A stretch of 64,000 nucleotides of DNA from Massilia sp. IC2-477. GTDB taxonomy: Bacteria > Pseudomonadota > Gammaproteobacteria > Burkholderiales > Burkholderiaceae_D. Location: assembly GCF_020707265.1 (NCBI RefSeq), contig NZ_JAJFEQ010000012.1:81415-145414 (forward strand), in the 5' to 3' direction. Positions 17,491 to 26,440 of the stretch are shown here, piece after piece (within the stretch, counting starts at the first letter, position 1; each line of letters starts with the position of its first letter). The position numbers and the translations under genes are program-made. The notes beneath the pieces are model-generated. The model did not search any database. It saw only the letters and a list, made by a program, of their open reading frames with translations, and was not told where the DNA came from.

Positions 17491-18706
17491 TGGTCAAGCC
17501 TCCCTGTTGGATGGCGACGGGCGTGGCTGCGGGTGCGGCGACGTTGTTCTGGACGTTTGGCGCGGCCGGGCGCTGCTGGACCGGGGCCGTTGCCGGCGCC
17601 GGGACCGTTGCCGGCGCGGCGGCCGGACGTGCGGGCTGCGTCGTCGCGGCCGGGGCCTGTGCGGCCCCCTGCGGCGCCTGCGCGGCGCCCTGGACAGGCA
17701 CGCCGCCGACGCCGTTGGCCGGCGCCGCCGTCCCGCCCTGCACCGCCGGCTGGCCCTGCGGCGGCAGCGGCGCGGGCGCCAGCGGCAGCGGCGGCACCGG
17801 CGCCATGTCGGGCAGCTTGCGGCGCGCGGTCGTGGCCGGAGCCCGGGCTTCCAGTGCCGGCTTGGGCGGCAGGTTCGACTGCGACATGATGATCAGGAGC
17901 TGGCGGTTGCGGTCGATGCCGGCCAGCGGCTGACACACCACGCGCCCGAAGGCGCCGGCGGCGACGTTCTCGACCTGCACCACCTTGGCCACCGCCAGGC
18001 CGGCCGGATACATGCCGTCCAGGCCCGAGGTGACCAGCACGTCGCCGACCTGGATGTCGGCGTTGGCCACCACGAAGCGCAGGTCGAGCAGGCCGGAGTG
18101 GCCGCGTCCGTAGGCGATGCTGCGCAGGCCGCTGCGCAGCACCTGCACCGGAATCGCCTGGTCCTTGTCGGTGAGCAGCGTGACTTCGGAGGTGAACGGG
18201 AACACGCGCGTGACCTGGCCCACCACGCCGGCATGGTCGATCACCGGCAGGCCGAGCACCACGTCGTCGCGCGAGCCCTTGTCGACCACCACGCGGCGGG
18301 TCGAGGGGTCGCGTGCGTCGTACAGGATCTCGGCCATCTGGGCCTTGACCGGCAGGTGCTGGCGCGCTTCCATCAGGCGCCGCAGCTGCGCGTTCTCGGC
18401 CATCTGGAGCTGGGCCTGCTGCAGCAGGCGCGCCTGCGTCAGCTGCTGGGTCTTGAGATCGCGTACTTCCTTCTGCAGCGTGGATAGCGAGGAGAAGTAG
18501 CCGCCCATGTTGCCGAGCATCTCGCGCGGCATCAGGGCTGCCATCTGCAGCGGATACAGCACGGTGGCGGCCACCTGGCGCACCGCACCGAGGGTGTGGT
18601 AGCGGGCGTCGACGACCAGCAGCACCACCGAGATCAGCGCGAATACGATCGCCTTGACCCGTGCCGGGGCTCCCTGTTTGAAAAGCGGCGGAGGACTGTA
18701 TTGCAT
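17480..18706 (-). CDS. mreC: Rod-shape-determining protein MreC, with long Pro/Ala tail
   Basis: 408 residues. A membrane anchor (about 15-33) is followed by a coiled coil (about 68-105) and the two beta-barrel subdomains (about 115-275) with GLPVIDHAGVVGQV and DVLVTSGLDGMYPAGL. Residues from about 290 to the end are low-complexity Pro/Ala/Gln sequence, roughly 115 residues beyond the family core; many MreC proteins end soon after the second barrel. The tail would lie in the periplasm. The gene starts 116 bases after mreB. Confidence 0.94.
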   Translation of the reverse strand: MQYSPPPLFKQGAPARVKAIVFALISVVLLVVDARYHTLGAVRQVAATVLYPLQMAALMPREMLGNMGGYFSSLSTLQKEVRDLKTQQLTQARLLQQAQLQMAENAQLRRLMEARQHLPVKAQMAEILYDARDPSTRRVVVDKGSRDDVVLGLPVIDHAGVVGQVTRVFPFTSEVTLLTDKDQAIPVQVLRSGLRSIAYGRGHSGLLDLRFVVANADIQVGDVLVTSGLDGMYPAGLAVAKVVQVENVAAGAFGRVVCQPLAGIDRNRQLLIIMSQSNLPPKPALEARAPATTARRKLPDMAPVPPLPLAPAPLPPQGQPAVQGGTAAPANGVGGVPVQGAAQAPQGAAQAPAATTQPARPAAAPATVPAPATAPVQQRPAAPNVQNNVAAPAATPVAIQQGGLTNAR

Positions 18707-18822
18707 GCCCTGTTGGCGTCCTGTCTAGTGGTGCGCGCTACGAATGTCAACGCGGGCAGATGCGCGCGGTTCGACCGCACGCCCTGCCCGCTGTCCCATC
18801 GGCCGCGCCGCGTGGAGTGTTG

Positions 18823-19866
18823 TTATTCGTAGGAGAAGATCGAGCCCAGCTTGTCCATGCGTTCGAGTGCCATGCCCGAACCGCGCACCACGCAGGTCAG
18901 CGGGTCTTCGGCCACCAGCACCGGCAGGCCGGTCTCTTCCATCAGCAGACGGTCGAGGTCGCGCAGCAGCGCGCCGCCGCCGGTCAGCATCATGCCCTTT
19001 TCGGCGATGTCGGCGCCCAGTTCCGGCGGGGCCTGCTCGAGGGCGTTCTTGACGGCCGAGACGATGTTGTTGAGCGGGTCGGTCAGGGCTTCCAGGATCT
19101 CGTTGCTCGAGATGGTGAACGAGCGCGGGATGCCTTCGGACAGGTTGCGGCCCTTGACTTCCATTTCCTTGACTTCCGAACCCGGGAAGGCCGAGCCGAT
19201 GGCTTTCTTGATCGCTTCGGCGGTCTGTTCGCCGATCAGCATGCCGTAGTTGCGGCGGATGTAGTTGACGATGGCTTCGTCGAACTTGTCGCCGCCCACG
19301 CGCACCGAACCCTTGTAGACCATGCCGCCCAGCGAGATGATGCCCACTTCGGTGGTGCCGCCGCCGATGTCGACCACCATCGAGCCGGTGGCGTCCGAGA
19401 CCGGCAGGCCGGCGCCGATCGCGGCGGCCATCGGTTCTTCGATCAGGTAGACCTGCGAGGCGCCGGCGCCGAGCGCCGATTCGCGGATCGCACGACGCTC
19501 GACCTGGGTCGAACCGCAGGGCACGCAGATGATGATGCGCGGCGACGGGCGGAAGAACTTGGAATCGTGGACCATGCGGATGAACTGCTTCAGCATCTGC
19601 TCGGTGACGGTGAAGTCGGCGATCACGCCGTCCTTCATCGGGCGGATCGCCTCTATGTTGCCCGGCACCTTGCCCAGCATCTGCTTGGCTTCCTTGCCGA
19701 CGGCCTGGATCGTCTTCTTGCCGTTCGGGCCGCCCTCCTGGCGGATCGCGACGACCGACGGTTCGTCCAGCACGATGCCCAGGCCGCGCACGTAGATCAG
19801 GGTGTTGGCGGTACCGAGGTCGATCGCCAGGTCATTCGAGAAGTAGCTGCGTAAGAAACCAAACAT
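18823..19866 (-). CDS. mreB: Actin-like cell-shape protein MreB
   Basis: 347 residues, the usual MreB length. The start is MFGFLRSYFSNDLAIDLGTANT; the frame is open 22 codons further but that sequence is unlike MreB. The phosphate loops are DLGTANT near 13-19 and VVDIGGGTTEVG near 166-177, and the adenosine motif is MLTGGGALL near the C-terminus. It forms membrane-bound filaments that guide PBP2/RodA. It is the first gene of the mre-mrd-rlpA cluster and lies divergent from gatC. Confidence 0.97.
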   Translation of the reverse strand: MFGFLRSYFSNDLAIDLGTANTLIYVRGLGIVLDEPSVVAIRQEGGPNGKKTIQAVGKEAKQMLGKVPGNIEAIRPMKDGVIADFTVTEQMLKQFIRMVHDSKFFRPSPRIIICVPCGSTQVERRAIRESALGAGASQVYLIEEPMAAAIGAGLPVSDATGSMVVDIGGGTTEVGIISLGGMVYKGSVRVGGDKFDEAIVNYIRRNYGMLIGEQTAEAIKKAIGSAFPGSEVKEMEVKGRNLSEGIPRSFTISSNEILEALTDPLNNIVSAVKNALEQAPPELGADIAEKGMMLTGGGALLRDLDRLLMEETGLPVLVAEDPLTCVVRGSGMALERMDKLGSIFSYE

Positions 19867-20177
19867 GTGTGTCCTGATGGCGCATCCAGGGCGCGTGAAA
19901 AATTGATCGGGTTGTCCTCGCCGCGTATGCATGCTGCATCGCGGTCTTTCCTGCGGTGGGCGGTCATGCAGCCCTACAGCGCATTAGCCCGCCATTCTAC
20001 CTTATAATTTGTCGATTAAATGCTGAAAACGGGCGGTTTTACCCCCCAATTCCGAGGTGAGATCGGCGGTGTTACCAAGGTTTTATCGACCATAGCGCGC
20101 CGTTGGCTGACCTCTTGCCAACTTTCATTATTAGCCCAACCACATTTTTGCACGCGGCCCGCGCCGCGCCCCTTGCC
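19867..20177. other. Divergent intergenic region between mreB and gatC
   Basis: 311 bases with no gene. An AT-rich patch at about 20000-20035 includes a perfect TATAAT at 20003-20008 on the plus strand, but its -35 region is poor. Minus-strand promoter elements for mreB probably lie in the same patch (TAGAAT on the minus strand near 19992-19997 is one candidate). I could not assign either promoter firmly. Confidence 0.4.
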
Positions 20178-20477
20178 ATGTCCCTGACACTTTCAGACGT
20201 AAAACGCATCGCCAACCTGGCCCAGCTCGAGATGGATGAGGCCCATGCCGAAACCGCACTGGCCGAGCTGAACGGTATTTTCGCCCTGGCCGAGCAGATG
20301 CAGGCGGTGGACACGACCGGTGTCGCGCCGCTGTCACAACCGCTGGCCGCGATCATGGCCCTGCCCCTGCGCCTGCGCGACGACGTGGTGACCGAAGAGA
20401 ACCGCCGCGAGGACTACCAGGCGCCGGCCCCGAAGGCGCAGGACGGCCTGTACCTGGTCCCGAAAGTCATCGAGTAA
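20178..20477 (+). CDS. gatC: Asp/Glu-tRNA amidotransferase subunit GatC
   Basis: 99 residues, the usual GatC length. It stabilises GatA in the complex that converts Glu-tRNA-Gln and Asp-tRNA-Asn. The family N-terminus LSDVKRIANLAQLEMDE is present, followed by the C-terminal LRDDVVTEEN and LVPKVIE. The frame continues upstream without family similarity, so ATG 20178 is chosen. First gene of gatCAB. Confidence 0.95.
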   Translation: MSLTLSDVKRIANLAQLEMDEAHAETALAELNGIFALAEQMQAVDTTGVAPLSQPLAAIMALPLRLRDDVVTEENRREDYQAPAPKAQDGLYLVPKVIE

Positions 20478-20514
20478 TCGCACCCGTCTTCCAGATTCAA
20501 GAACCGACACGCAC

Positions 20515-21990
20515 ATGCACAAGAAAACCATCAAAGAGCTGTCCGCGCTCCTGCAATCGAAGCAGGTCTCGAGCGTCGAACTGGCCACGCACTACCTCGA
20601 CCGCATCGAAGCGAGCAGCCACAACGCCTTCCTGCACCTGGACCGGCAGCAGACGCTGGCGCAGGCAGCAAGCGCCGACGCCCGCATCGCCGCCGGCAAT
20701 GCCGGCCCGCTGACCGGCGTGCCGATCGCGCACAAGGATATCTTCGTCACCCGTGGCTGGCGCACCACGGCCGGCTCGAAGATGCTGGCCAATTATGAAA
20801 GCCCGTTCGACGCCACCGTGGTCGATCGCTTCGGCAAGGCCGGCATGGTCACCCTCGGCAAGGTCAACCTCGACGAATTCGCGATGGGCTCGGCCAACGA
20901 GAACTCGGCCTTCGGTGCGGTGAAAAATCCCTGGGATCCGCTGGCGGTGCCGGGCGGTTCCTCGGGCGGCTCGGCCGCCGCGATCGCCGCGCGCCTGGCG
21001 CCGGCCGCCACCGCGACCGACACCGGCGGTTCGATCCGCCAGCCGGCCGCCTTCTGCGGCGTCACCGGCATCAAGCCGACCTACGGCCGCGTGTCGCGCT
21101 TCGGCATGATCGCCTTCGCCTCCTCGCTGGACCAGGGCGGCCCGATCGCCCAGACCGCCGAGGACTGCGCCCTGCTGCTCAACGAAATGGTCGGCTTCGA
21201 CGAACGCGACTCGACCAGCCTGACCGTCGAACAGGGCAACGCGCCCGAAGACTTCACGCGCAACCTGAACCAGCCCCTGGCCGGCCTGCGCATCGGCGTG
21301 CCGAAGGAATACTTCGGCGAAGGCCTGGCGCAGGACGTGGAAGCGGCCGTGCGCGCCGCACTGGAGCAGTTCGTGAAGCTGGGCGCCACCCTGGTCGACA
21401 TCTCGCTGCCGAAGACCGCGCTGTCGATCCCGACCTACTACATCATCGCCCCGGCGGAAGCCTCGTCCAACCTGTCGCGCTTCGACGGCGTGCGCTACGG
21501 CCACCGCGCCAGCGAGTACAAGGATCTGCAAGACATGTACCGCAAAACCCGCGCCGAAGGCTTCGGTCGCGAAGTCCAGCGCCGCATCATGGTCGGCACC
21601 TACGTGCTGTGCCACGGCTACTACGACGCCTACTACGTGCAGGCGCAGAAGATCCGCCGCCTGATCGCGGACGACTTCCAGGCCGCGTTTGCCGACAAGT
21701 GCGACGTGATCATGGGCCCGGTGGCCCCGACCGTGGCCTGGGACCTGGGCAGCAAGGCCAACGACCCGGTAGCGAACTACCTGGCCGACATCTTCACCCT
21801 GTCGACCAGCCTGGCGGGCCTGCCGGGCATGTCGATCCCGGTCGGTTTCGGCGCGGGCGAGAAGAACGGCAAGCGTCCGGTCGGGCTGCAAATCATCGGC
21901 AACTACTTCGCCGAAGCGAAGCTGCTGAACATCGCGCACCAGTACCAGCAGGTGACCGACTGGCACCAGCGAGCCCCGGAAGGCGTCTAA
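20515..21990 (+). CDS. gatA: Asp/Glu-tRNA amidotransferase subunit GatA
   Basis: 491 residues, the amidase subunit that releases ammonia from glutamine. The amidase signature is intact: GGSSGGSAAAIAARLAP followed by DTGGSIRQPA, with the catalytic lysine in PIAHKDIF near residue 79 and the serines in the GGSSGGS and DTGGS blocks. Length matches GatA. It lies 37 bases after gatC. Confidence 0.97.
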   Translation: MHKKTIKELSALLQSKQVSSVELATHYLDRIEASSHNAFLHLDRQQTLAQAASADARIAAGNAGPLTGVPIAHKDIFVTRGWRTTAGSKMLANYESPFDATVVDRFGKAGMVTLGKVNLDEFAMGSANENSAFGAVKNPWDPLAVPGGSSGGSAAAIAARLAPAATATDTGGSIRQPAAFCGVTGIKPTYGRVSRFGMIAFASSLDQGGPIAQTAEDCALLLNEMVGFDERDSTSLTVEQGNAPEDFTRNLNQPLAGLRIGVPKEYFGEGLAQDVEAAVRAALEQFVKLGATLVDISLPKTALSIPTYYIIAPAEASSNLSRFDGVRYGHRASEYKDLQDMYRKTRAEGFGREVQRRIMVGTYVLCHGYYDAYYVQAQKIRRLIADDFQAAFADKCDVIMGPVAPTVAWDLGSKANDPVANYLADIFTLSTSLAGLPGMSIPVGFGAGEKNGKRPVGLQIIGNYFAEAKLLNIAHQYQQVTDWHQRAPEGV

Positions 21991-22063
21991 TCCGTAGGGT
22001 GGGGTCTCCCGCCCACGCGTTCAACATACGCCAGCGCAGCCACAGAACAAAGAGAGAACAACT

Positions 22064-23524
22064 ATGCAATGGGAAGTCGTCATCGGTCTTGAGAACCACG
22101 TGCAGCTCACGACCAACTCGAAAATCTTCAGCGGCAGCTCGATCCGCTTCGGCGCCGAGCCGAACACGCAAGCCAGCCCGGTCGACCTGGCGCTGCCGGG
22201 CGTGCTGCCTGTGCTGAACCGCGGCGCCGTCGAGCGCGCGATCCGCTTCGGCCTGGCCGTGGGCGCCAGGATCGCGCCGCAGTCGGTGTTCGCCCGCAAG
22301 AACTACTTCTACCCCGACCTGCCGAAGGGCTACCAGATCAGCCAGTTCGAAGACCCGGTGGTCCAGGGCGGCACCATCAGCTTCGCCTACGAGAAGGACG
22401 GCAAGCTGGAGACGAAAACCGTCAACCTGACCCGCGCCCACCTGGAAGAGGACGCCGGCAAATCGCTGCACGAAGACTATGCCGGCATGAGCGGCATCGA
22501 CCTGAACCGCGCCGGCACGCCCCTGCTCGAGATCGTGTCCGAGCCGGAGATGCGCAGCGCGAACGAAGCGGTGGCCTATGCCAAGGCCCTGCACTCGCTG
22601 GTCGTGTGGCTGGGCGTCTGCGACGGCAACATGCAGGAAGGCAGCTTCCGCTGCGACGTCAACGTCTCGGTGCGTCCGATGGGTCAGAAGGAATTCGGCA
22701 CCCGCTGCGAGATCAAGAACCTGAACTCCTTCCGCTTCATGGAAGAAGCGATCCACTACGAAGTGCGGCGCCAGATCGAGCTGATCGAAGACGGCGGCAA
22801 GGTGATCCAGGCGACCCGCCTGTGGGACCCGGACAAGAAGGAAACCCGCTCCATGCGCACCAAGGAAGACGCGCAGGACTACCGCTACTTCCCGGACCCG
22901 GACCTGCCTCCCCTCGTGATCGGCCAGGACTGGATCGAACGTGTGAAGGCGGACATGCCGGAACTGCCGGGCGCCCTGCGCGCACGCTTCACCGGCGACT
23001 ACGGCCTGCCGGAATACGACAGCCTGGTGCTCACCTCGTCCAAGGCGATGGCGACCTACTATGAAGCCGTGGTGGCTGCGGCCGGCAAGGAAAACGCCAA
23101 GGCGGCGGCGAACTGGATGATGGGCGAAGTGTCCTCGACGCTGAACCGCGCCGACGTCGACATCGCCGACTCGCCCGTGAAAGCCGCGCAACTGGCCCTG
23201 CTGCTCAAGCGCATCGCCGACGGCACCATCAACAACAAGTCGGCCAAGGAAGTGTTCGCGGCAATGTGGGAAGCGAATTCCGACGACGCCAGCCTGGCCG
23301 ACGCGATCATCGAGCAGAAGGACCTGAAGCAGACCTCCGACGTCGGTGCACTGGAAGCCATCGTGGACGAAGTCCTGGCCGCCAACGCCAAGTCGGTCGA
23401 GCAGTACCGCGCCGGCAAGGAAGCCGCGATCAATGCGCTGATCGGCCAGACCATGAAGGCCTCGAAAGGCAAGGCCAATCCGGCCCAGGTCACCGAGCTG
23501 CTGAAGAAGAAGCTGGCGGCCTGA
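22064..23524 (+). CDS. gatB: Asp/Glu-tRNA amidotransferase subunit GatB
   Basis: 486 residues. It binds the misacylated tRNA and performs the ATP-dependent transamidation. The start WEVVIGLENHVQL matches the GatB N-terminus (GLExHxQL), with FYPDLPKGYQISQ and the C-terminal YqeY-like helical domain (about 330-486). It ends close to a strong terminator. Confidence 0.97.
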   Translation: MQWEVVIGLENHVQLTTNSKIFSGSSIRFGAEPNTQASPVDLALPGVLPVLNRGAVERAIRFGLAVGARIAPQSVFARKNYFYPDLPKGYQISQFEDPVVQGGTISFAYEKDGKLETKTVNLTRAHLEEDAGKSLHEDYAGMSGIDLNRAGTPLLEIVSEPEMRSANEAVAYAKALHSLVVWLGVCDGNMQEGSFRCDVNVSVRPMGQKEFGTRCEIKNLNSFRFMEEAIHYEVRRQIELIEDGGKVIQATRLWDPDKKETRSMRTKEDAQDYRYFPDPDLPPLVIGQDWIERVKADMPELPGALRARFTGDYGLPEYDSLVLTSSKAMATYYEAVVAAAGKENAKAAANWMMGEVSSTLNRADVDIADSPVKAAQLALLLKRIADGTINNKSAKEVFAAMWEANSDDASLADAIIEQKDLKQTSDVGALEAIVDEVLAANAKSVEQYRAGKEAAINALIGQTMKASKGKANPAQVTELLKKKLAA

Positions 23525-23548
23525 TGTCGACGCTGCAGGACGCATGAG

Positions 23549-23575
23549 AAGCCGGGGCTTGCCCCGGCTTTTTTT
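23549..23575 (+). terminator. Rho-independent terminator after gatCAB
   Basis: AAGCCGGGG at 23549-23557 pairs with CCCCGGCTT at 23562-23570 around a 4-base loop, followed directly by a run of T residues to about 23575. It should stop plus-strand transcription. The minus-strand side lacks a good T run. Confidence 0.9.
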
Positions 23576-23584
23576 ATGCCCGCC

Positions 23585-24184
23585 TCAGGTCGCGCTGGCG
23601 ACCTGGTCCGCCTCCAGCAAGGCCAGCGCCTGCCGGCGCGCCGCCGCCCGCAGCGAGCGGCGCAGCACCGGGTCGTCGGTCGTGCGCGCCAGCACCATCC
23701 CGCCCACGCACAGGGACACGATGGCCTGGGCCCGCTGCTCGCCGTCGGGCCTGCCTGCCAGCGCGCTGGCGTAGACCGCGGTCAGGTTGCGGATCAGCTG
23801 GGTGTAGGCCTTCTGCGGCGACAGCCCGGCGCGCGCCACGTCGCCCGGCAGGGCGTACAGGGGGCAGTGGAAGTCGACGTTGTCGAACACCTTGTCGCTC
23901 AGGTAGACGTCGAGCAGCATGCGCGCCAGTTCGCCGGGCTCCGGCGTGGGATTGCTCTCGAGATCGGCGCGGAAGGGATTGCAGTTGGTGAAGCTCGCCA
24001 CCGCGGCGGCGTACAGCTCGTCCTTGCTGCCGAAATGGTGATAGAAGCCGCCGCGGGTCAGGCCGGCCTCCAGCATGACGCGGTCGATCGACACCTGCTC
24101 GAAACCGTGCCGGTTGAACAGCCTGCGCGCGGCGCTGACGATGCGCTCGCGGGTCTGGGCCTTGTGCTCGCTACTATAGGGCAT
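23585..24184 (-). CDS. TetR-family transcriptional regulator
   Basis: 199 residues. The N-terminal helix-turn-helix reads RERIVSAARRLFNRHGFEQVSIDRVMLEAGLTRGGFYHHFGSKDEL in two blocks (about 12-57), typical TetR. The C-terminal ligand domain includes a PLYALPGDVAR stretch. GGAGGAGG lies 6 bases before the ATG. It is divergent from the GST gene and the palindrome between them is its likely operator. Confidence 0.93.
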   Translation of the reverse strand: MPYSSEHKAQTRERIVSAARRLFNRHGFEQVSIDRVMLEAGLTRGGFYHHFGSKDELYAAAVASFTNCNPFRADLESNPTPEPGELARMLLDVYLSDKVFDNVDFHCPLYALPGDVARAGLSPQKAYTQLIRNLTAVYASALAGRPDGEQRAQAIVSLCVGGMVLARTTDDPVLRRSLRAAARRQALALLEADQVASAT

Positions 24185-24220
24185 GTGGAACCTCCTCCGG
24201 CTCCCATTATGCGCCGATCG

Positions 24221-24244
24221 ATATTATGTTCTTGAACATAATAT
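24221..24244. promoter_or_regulatory. Palindromic operator between tetR and GST genes
   Basis: Arms ATATTATGTTC (24221-24231) and GAACATAATAT (24234-24244) are perfectly complementary around a 2-base centre. The size and place are right for a TetR dimer or pair of dimers. It lies 37 bases from the tetR start and 48 from the GST start, so it could control both. The AT richness stands out sharply from the surrounding DNA. Confidence 0.85.
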
Positions 24245-24291
24245 GGTCCCGCGTATCGTGACTTCCACCGACACCACAAGGAGGAAACGAG

Positions 24292-24942
24292 ATGATGACC
24301 CTGACCACTTTCCGCAGCGTGCCCCCGTTCGCGGCCGGCTACGTGCGCGACCTGCGCGTGCGCTGGGCGCTGGAGGAAGCGGGCCTGCCCTACACGTTGC
24401 GCCTGCTCGCGTTCGAGGAAGCGGCGACGCCCGCCTTCCGCAAGGAGCAGCCCTTCAGCCAGATCCCTGTGCTGCAGGACGACGGGCTGACCCTGTTCGA
24501 ATCCGGCGCGATCCTGCTGCACCTGGGCGAGCGCTGCCCTGCCCTGTTGCCGGCGGATGCCGAGGCCCGCGCGCAGGTGACGGTATGGATGTTCGCCGCG
24601 CTCAATTCGGTGGAGCCCTATTTCGCCGAGCTGGTCAGCCTGGCCCTGTTCCATGCCGACGAAGCCTGGGCGGCAGCGGCGCGGCCCTCGGCGGAAGCGA
24701 TGGCGCTCAAGCGCCTGCGCGACCTGGACGACTGGCTGGAAGGACGCGACTGGCTGGCCGGCGAATTCAGCGTTGCCGACATCCTCATGTGCACCGTGCT
24801 GCGCCTGCTGGACGGCATGGAGCTGGTCGAACGTTTCGACAGGCTGGCCGCCTACCGCGCCCGCTGCATGGCCCGCCCCGCCTTCGACGAGGCACTGGGC
24901 GACCAGCTGGCCCTGTACCGGCAGCTGCCCGCCGTCGCCTAG
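24292..24942 (+). CDS. Glutathione S-transferase family protein
   Basis: 216 residues. The N-terminal thioredoxin-like domain has the QIPVLQDDGLTLFESGAIL block that binds glutathione (Pro, Glu-Ser), and the C-terminal helical domain has WLAGEFSVADILMCTVLR. AAGGAGG precedes the ATG. It is likely induced through the divergent TetR. The glutathione pathway genes gshA and gshB are also in this window, but further right and not in the same operon. Substrate unknown. Confidence 0.92.
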   Translation: MMTLTTFRSVPPFAAGYVRDLRVRWALEEAGLPYTLRLLAFEEAATPAFRKEQPFSQIPVLQDDGLTLFESGAILLHLGERCPALLPADAEARAQVTVWMFAALNSVEPYFAELVSLALFHADEAWAAAARPSAEAMALKRLRDLDDWLEGRDWLAGEFSVADILMCTVLRLLDGMELVERFDRLAAYRARCMARPAFDEALGDQLALYRQLPAVA

Positions 24943-25640
24943 CGTTTGCTGCGCTCTTCCTTCGTCATGCAGACGTAGTCGGCCAGCGGCATCAGTTCGA
25001 ACTGGCGGCGGTTTTCTTCGACGTCGCGCAGGATCTCGGCGCTGGCCAGGCCAAAGTGGCTGCCCTCCCAGTTGTCGCTGCCCTGGGTCCCGAAGCGCTG
25101 GGGCTTGCCGCCGGCGACCAGCAGGCGGTCGACGAAGCGCGCCATGTCGCTGCTCGAGAGCTCGCCGTCCACGCGGCGCTGGTCCAGCACCGGCACCAGC
25201 TGCTGCTGGAACTTCGGCGCGCGGTCGGCGTGCAGGGCCAGCAGCCAGGCGTCGCGCACGCCCTGCTCGCCTACCTGTGCGGCAGTCGGGAAGCCCTTGC
25301 TGCGCACCAGTTCGAACAGCCACTTGACGTTCTCTTCGTCGATGGCCGCGACCTCGCGCTTCGGGCCCCAATCCTTGCGGGCGGCTTTCGTCATCGCCAG
25401 GCGCGCGGCCTGGTCGCGGGCGGCGCGCGCGGCCAGCTCGGCGCGCAGTTGCGGGTCGGTGAAGCTGCGTGCGGCGTCGCGCTTCGCCAGCGCTTCGTCG
25501 GTGTCGTTCGGGTGCGCGGCGTACCAGGCGGCAGCGCCAGGGCAAGTCCTGGCGATGTCGCCGGCGGCCGATGCCGCGCCGGCGCAAGCCAGCGCCGCGC
25601 CCATCGCACACGCGAGGCGCTTCAGGTTCTGCACTGCCAT
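24939..25640 (-). CDS. Exported DUF6624-like protein
   Basis: 233 residues from ATG 25640, chosen because GGAG lies 7 bases upstream; a GTG at 25646 would leave only 1 base. A signal peptide covers about 1-27. The mature protein is helical and charged, with LLALHADRAPKFQQQLVP and VAGGKPQRFGTQ, which recall DUF6624 proteins. Function unknown. It follows pyrE by 2 bases, so the two may be co-transcribed, and its end overlaps the GST stop region on the other strand by 4 bases. Confidence 0.65.
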   Translation of the reverse strand: MAVQNLKRLACAMGAALACAGAASAAGDIARTCPGAAAWYAAHPNDTDEALAKRDAARSFTDPQLRAELAARAARDQAARLAMTKAARKDWGPKREVAAIDEENVKWLFELVRSKGFPTAAQVGEQGVRDAWLLALHADRAPKFQQQLVPVLDQRRVDGELSSSDMARFVDRLLVAGGKPQRFGTQGSDNWEGSHFGLASAEILRDVEENRRQFELMPLADYVCMTKEERSKR

Positions 25641-25642
25641 GC

Positions 25643-26302
25643 TCACACTCCGTAGCGCGCGCGGTAGGCTGCGACGGCGTCCTTGTGCGCGCCCAGGTCG
25701 GCGCCCGCTTCGTTCGACAGGTAGGTGAACAGGTCGTCGAGGTTCGCGATCGAGATCACCGGGATGCCGAATTCCTGCGAGACCTGCTGCACCGCCGAAT
25801 GCTCCGACAGCGCACCGTCCTTGCCCGAACGCTCCATGCGGTCGAGCGCGATCAGCACCGCGGCCGGCTCGGCGCCCGCGGCGCGGATCATGTCCACCGA
25901 CTCGCGCACCGAGGTGCCGGCCGAGATCACGTCGTCGATGATCACGACCTTGCCCGCCAGCTTGGCGCCGACGATGGTGCCGCCTTCGCCGTGGTCCTTG
26001 GCTTCCTTGCGGTTGTAGGCGAAGGAGGTGTTGCGGCCCTTGGCGGCCAGCGCCACGGCGGTGCTCGATGCCAGCGTGATGCCCTTGTAGGCGGGTCCGA
26101 ACAGCATGTCGAAGGCGACGCCGGAATCGAGTAGGGTCTGCGCGTAGAACTGCGCCAGCTGGCCCAGCGTGGCGCCGTCGTGGAACAGGCCCGCGTTGAA
26201 GAAGTACGGCGACTGGCGTCCCGCCTTGGTCGTGAATTGACCGAATTTCAGTACCTCGGCCTTGACCGAAAATGCAATAAACTCCTGGCGCAGATCGCTC
26301 AC
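25643..26302 (-). CDS. pyrE: Orotate phosphoribosyltransferase
   Basis: 219 residues from GTG 26302, with GGGAGG 5 bases upstream; the family start is SDLRQEFIAF. The PRPP-binding motif is VVIIDDVISAGTS, and the substrate loop includes FAYNRKEAKDHGEGG. It makes OMP from orotate and PRPP in pyrimidine synthesis. The open frame upstream of the GTG is not conserved sequence. Confidence 0.95.
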   Translation of the reverse strand: MSDLRQEFIAFSVKAEVLKFGQFTTKAGRQSPYFFNAGLFHDGATLGQLAQFYAQTLLDSGVAFDMLFGPAYKGITLASSTAVALAAKGRNTSFAYNRKEAKDHGEGGTIVGAKLAGKVVIIDDVISAGTSVRESVDMIRAAGAEPAAVLIALDRMERSGKDGALSEHSAVQQVSQEFGIPVISIANLDDLFTYLSNEAGADLGAHKDAVAAYRARYGV

Positions 26303-26440
26303 GCGCACCTCCCGAATATCAGAAAGTCCGTATTGTAACCGCCACTGTTTGCCCCGGCGAGCGCCGGCCGATCGTGCCAAGCGGCATCAAAACGCGCTAC
26401 ACTGTCGTCCTCCGCACCACCGCCATCCTTGATCAGACCC

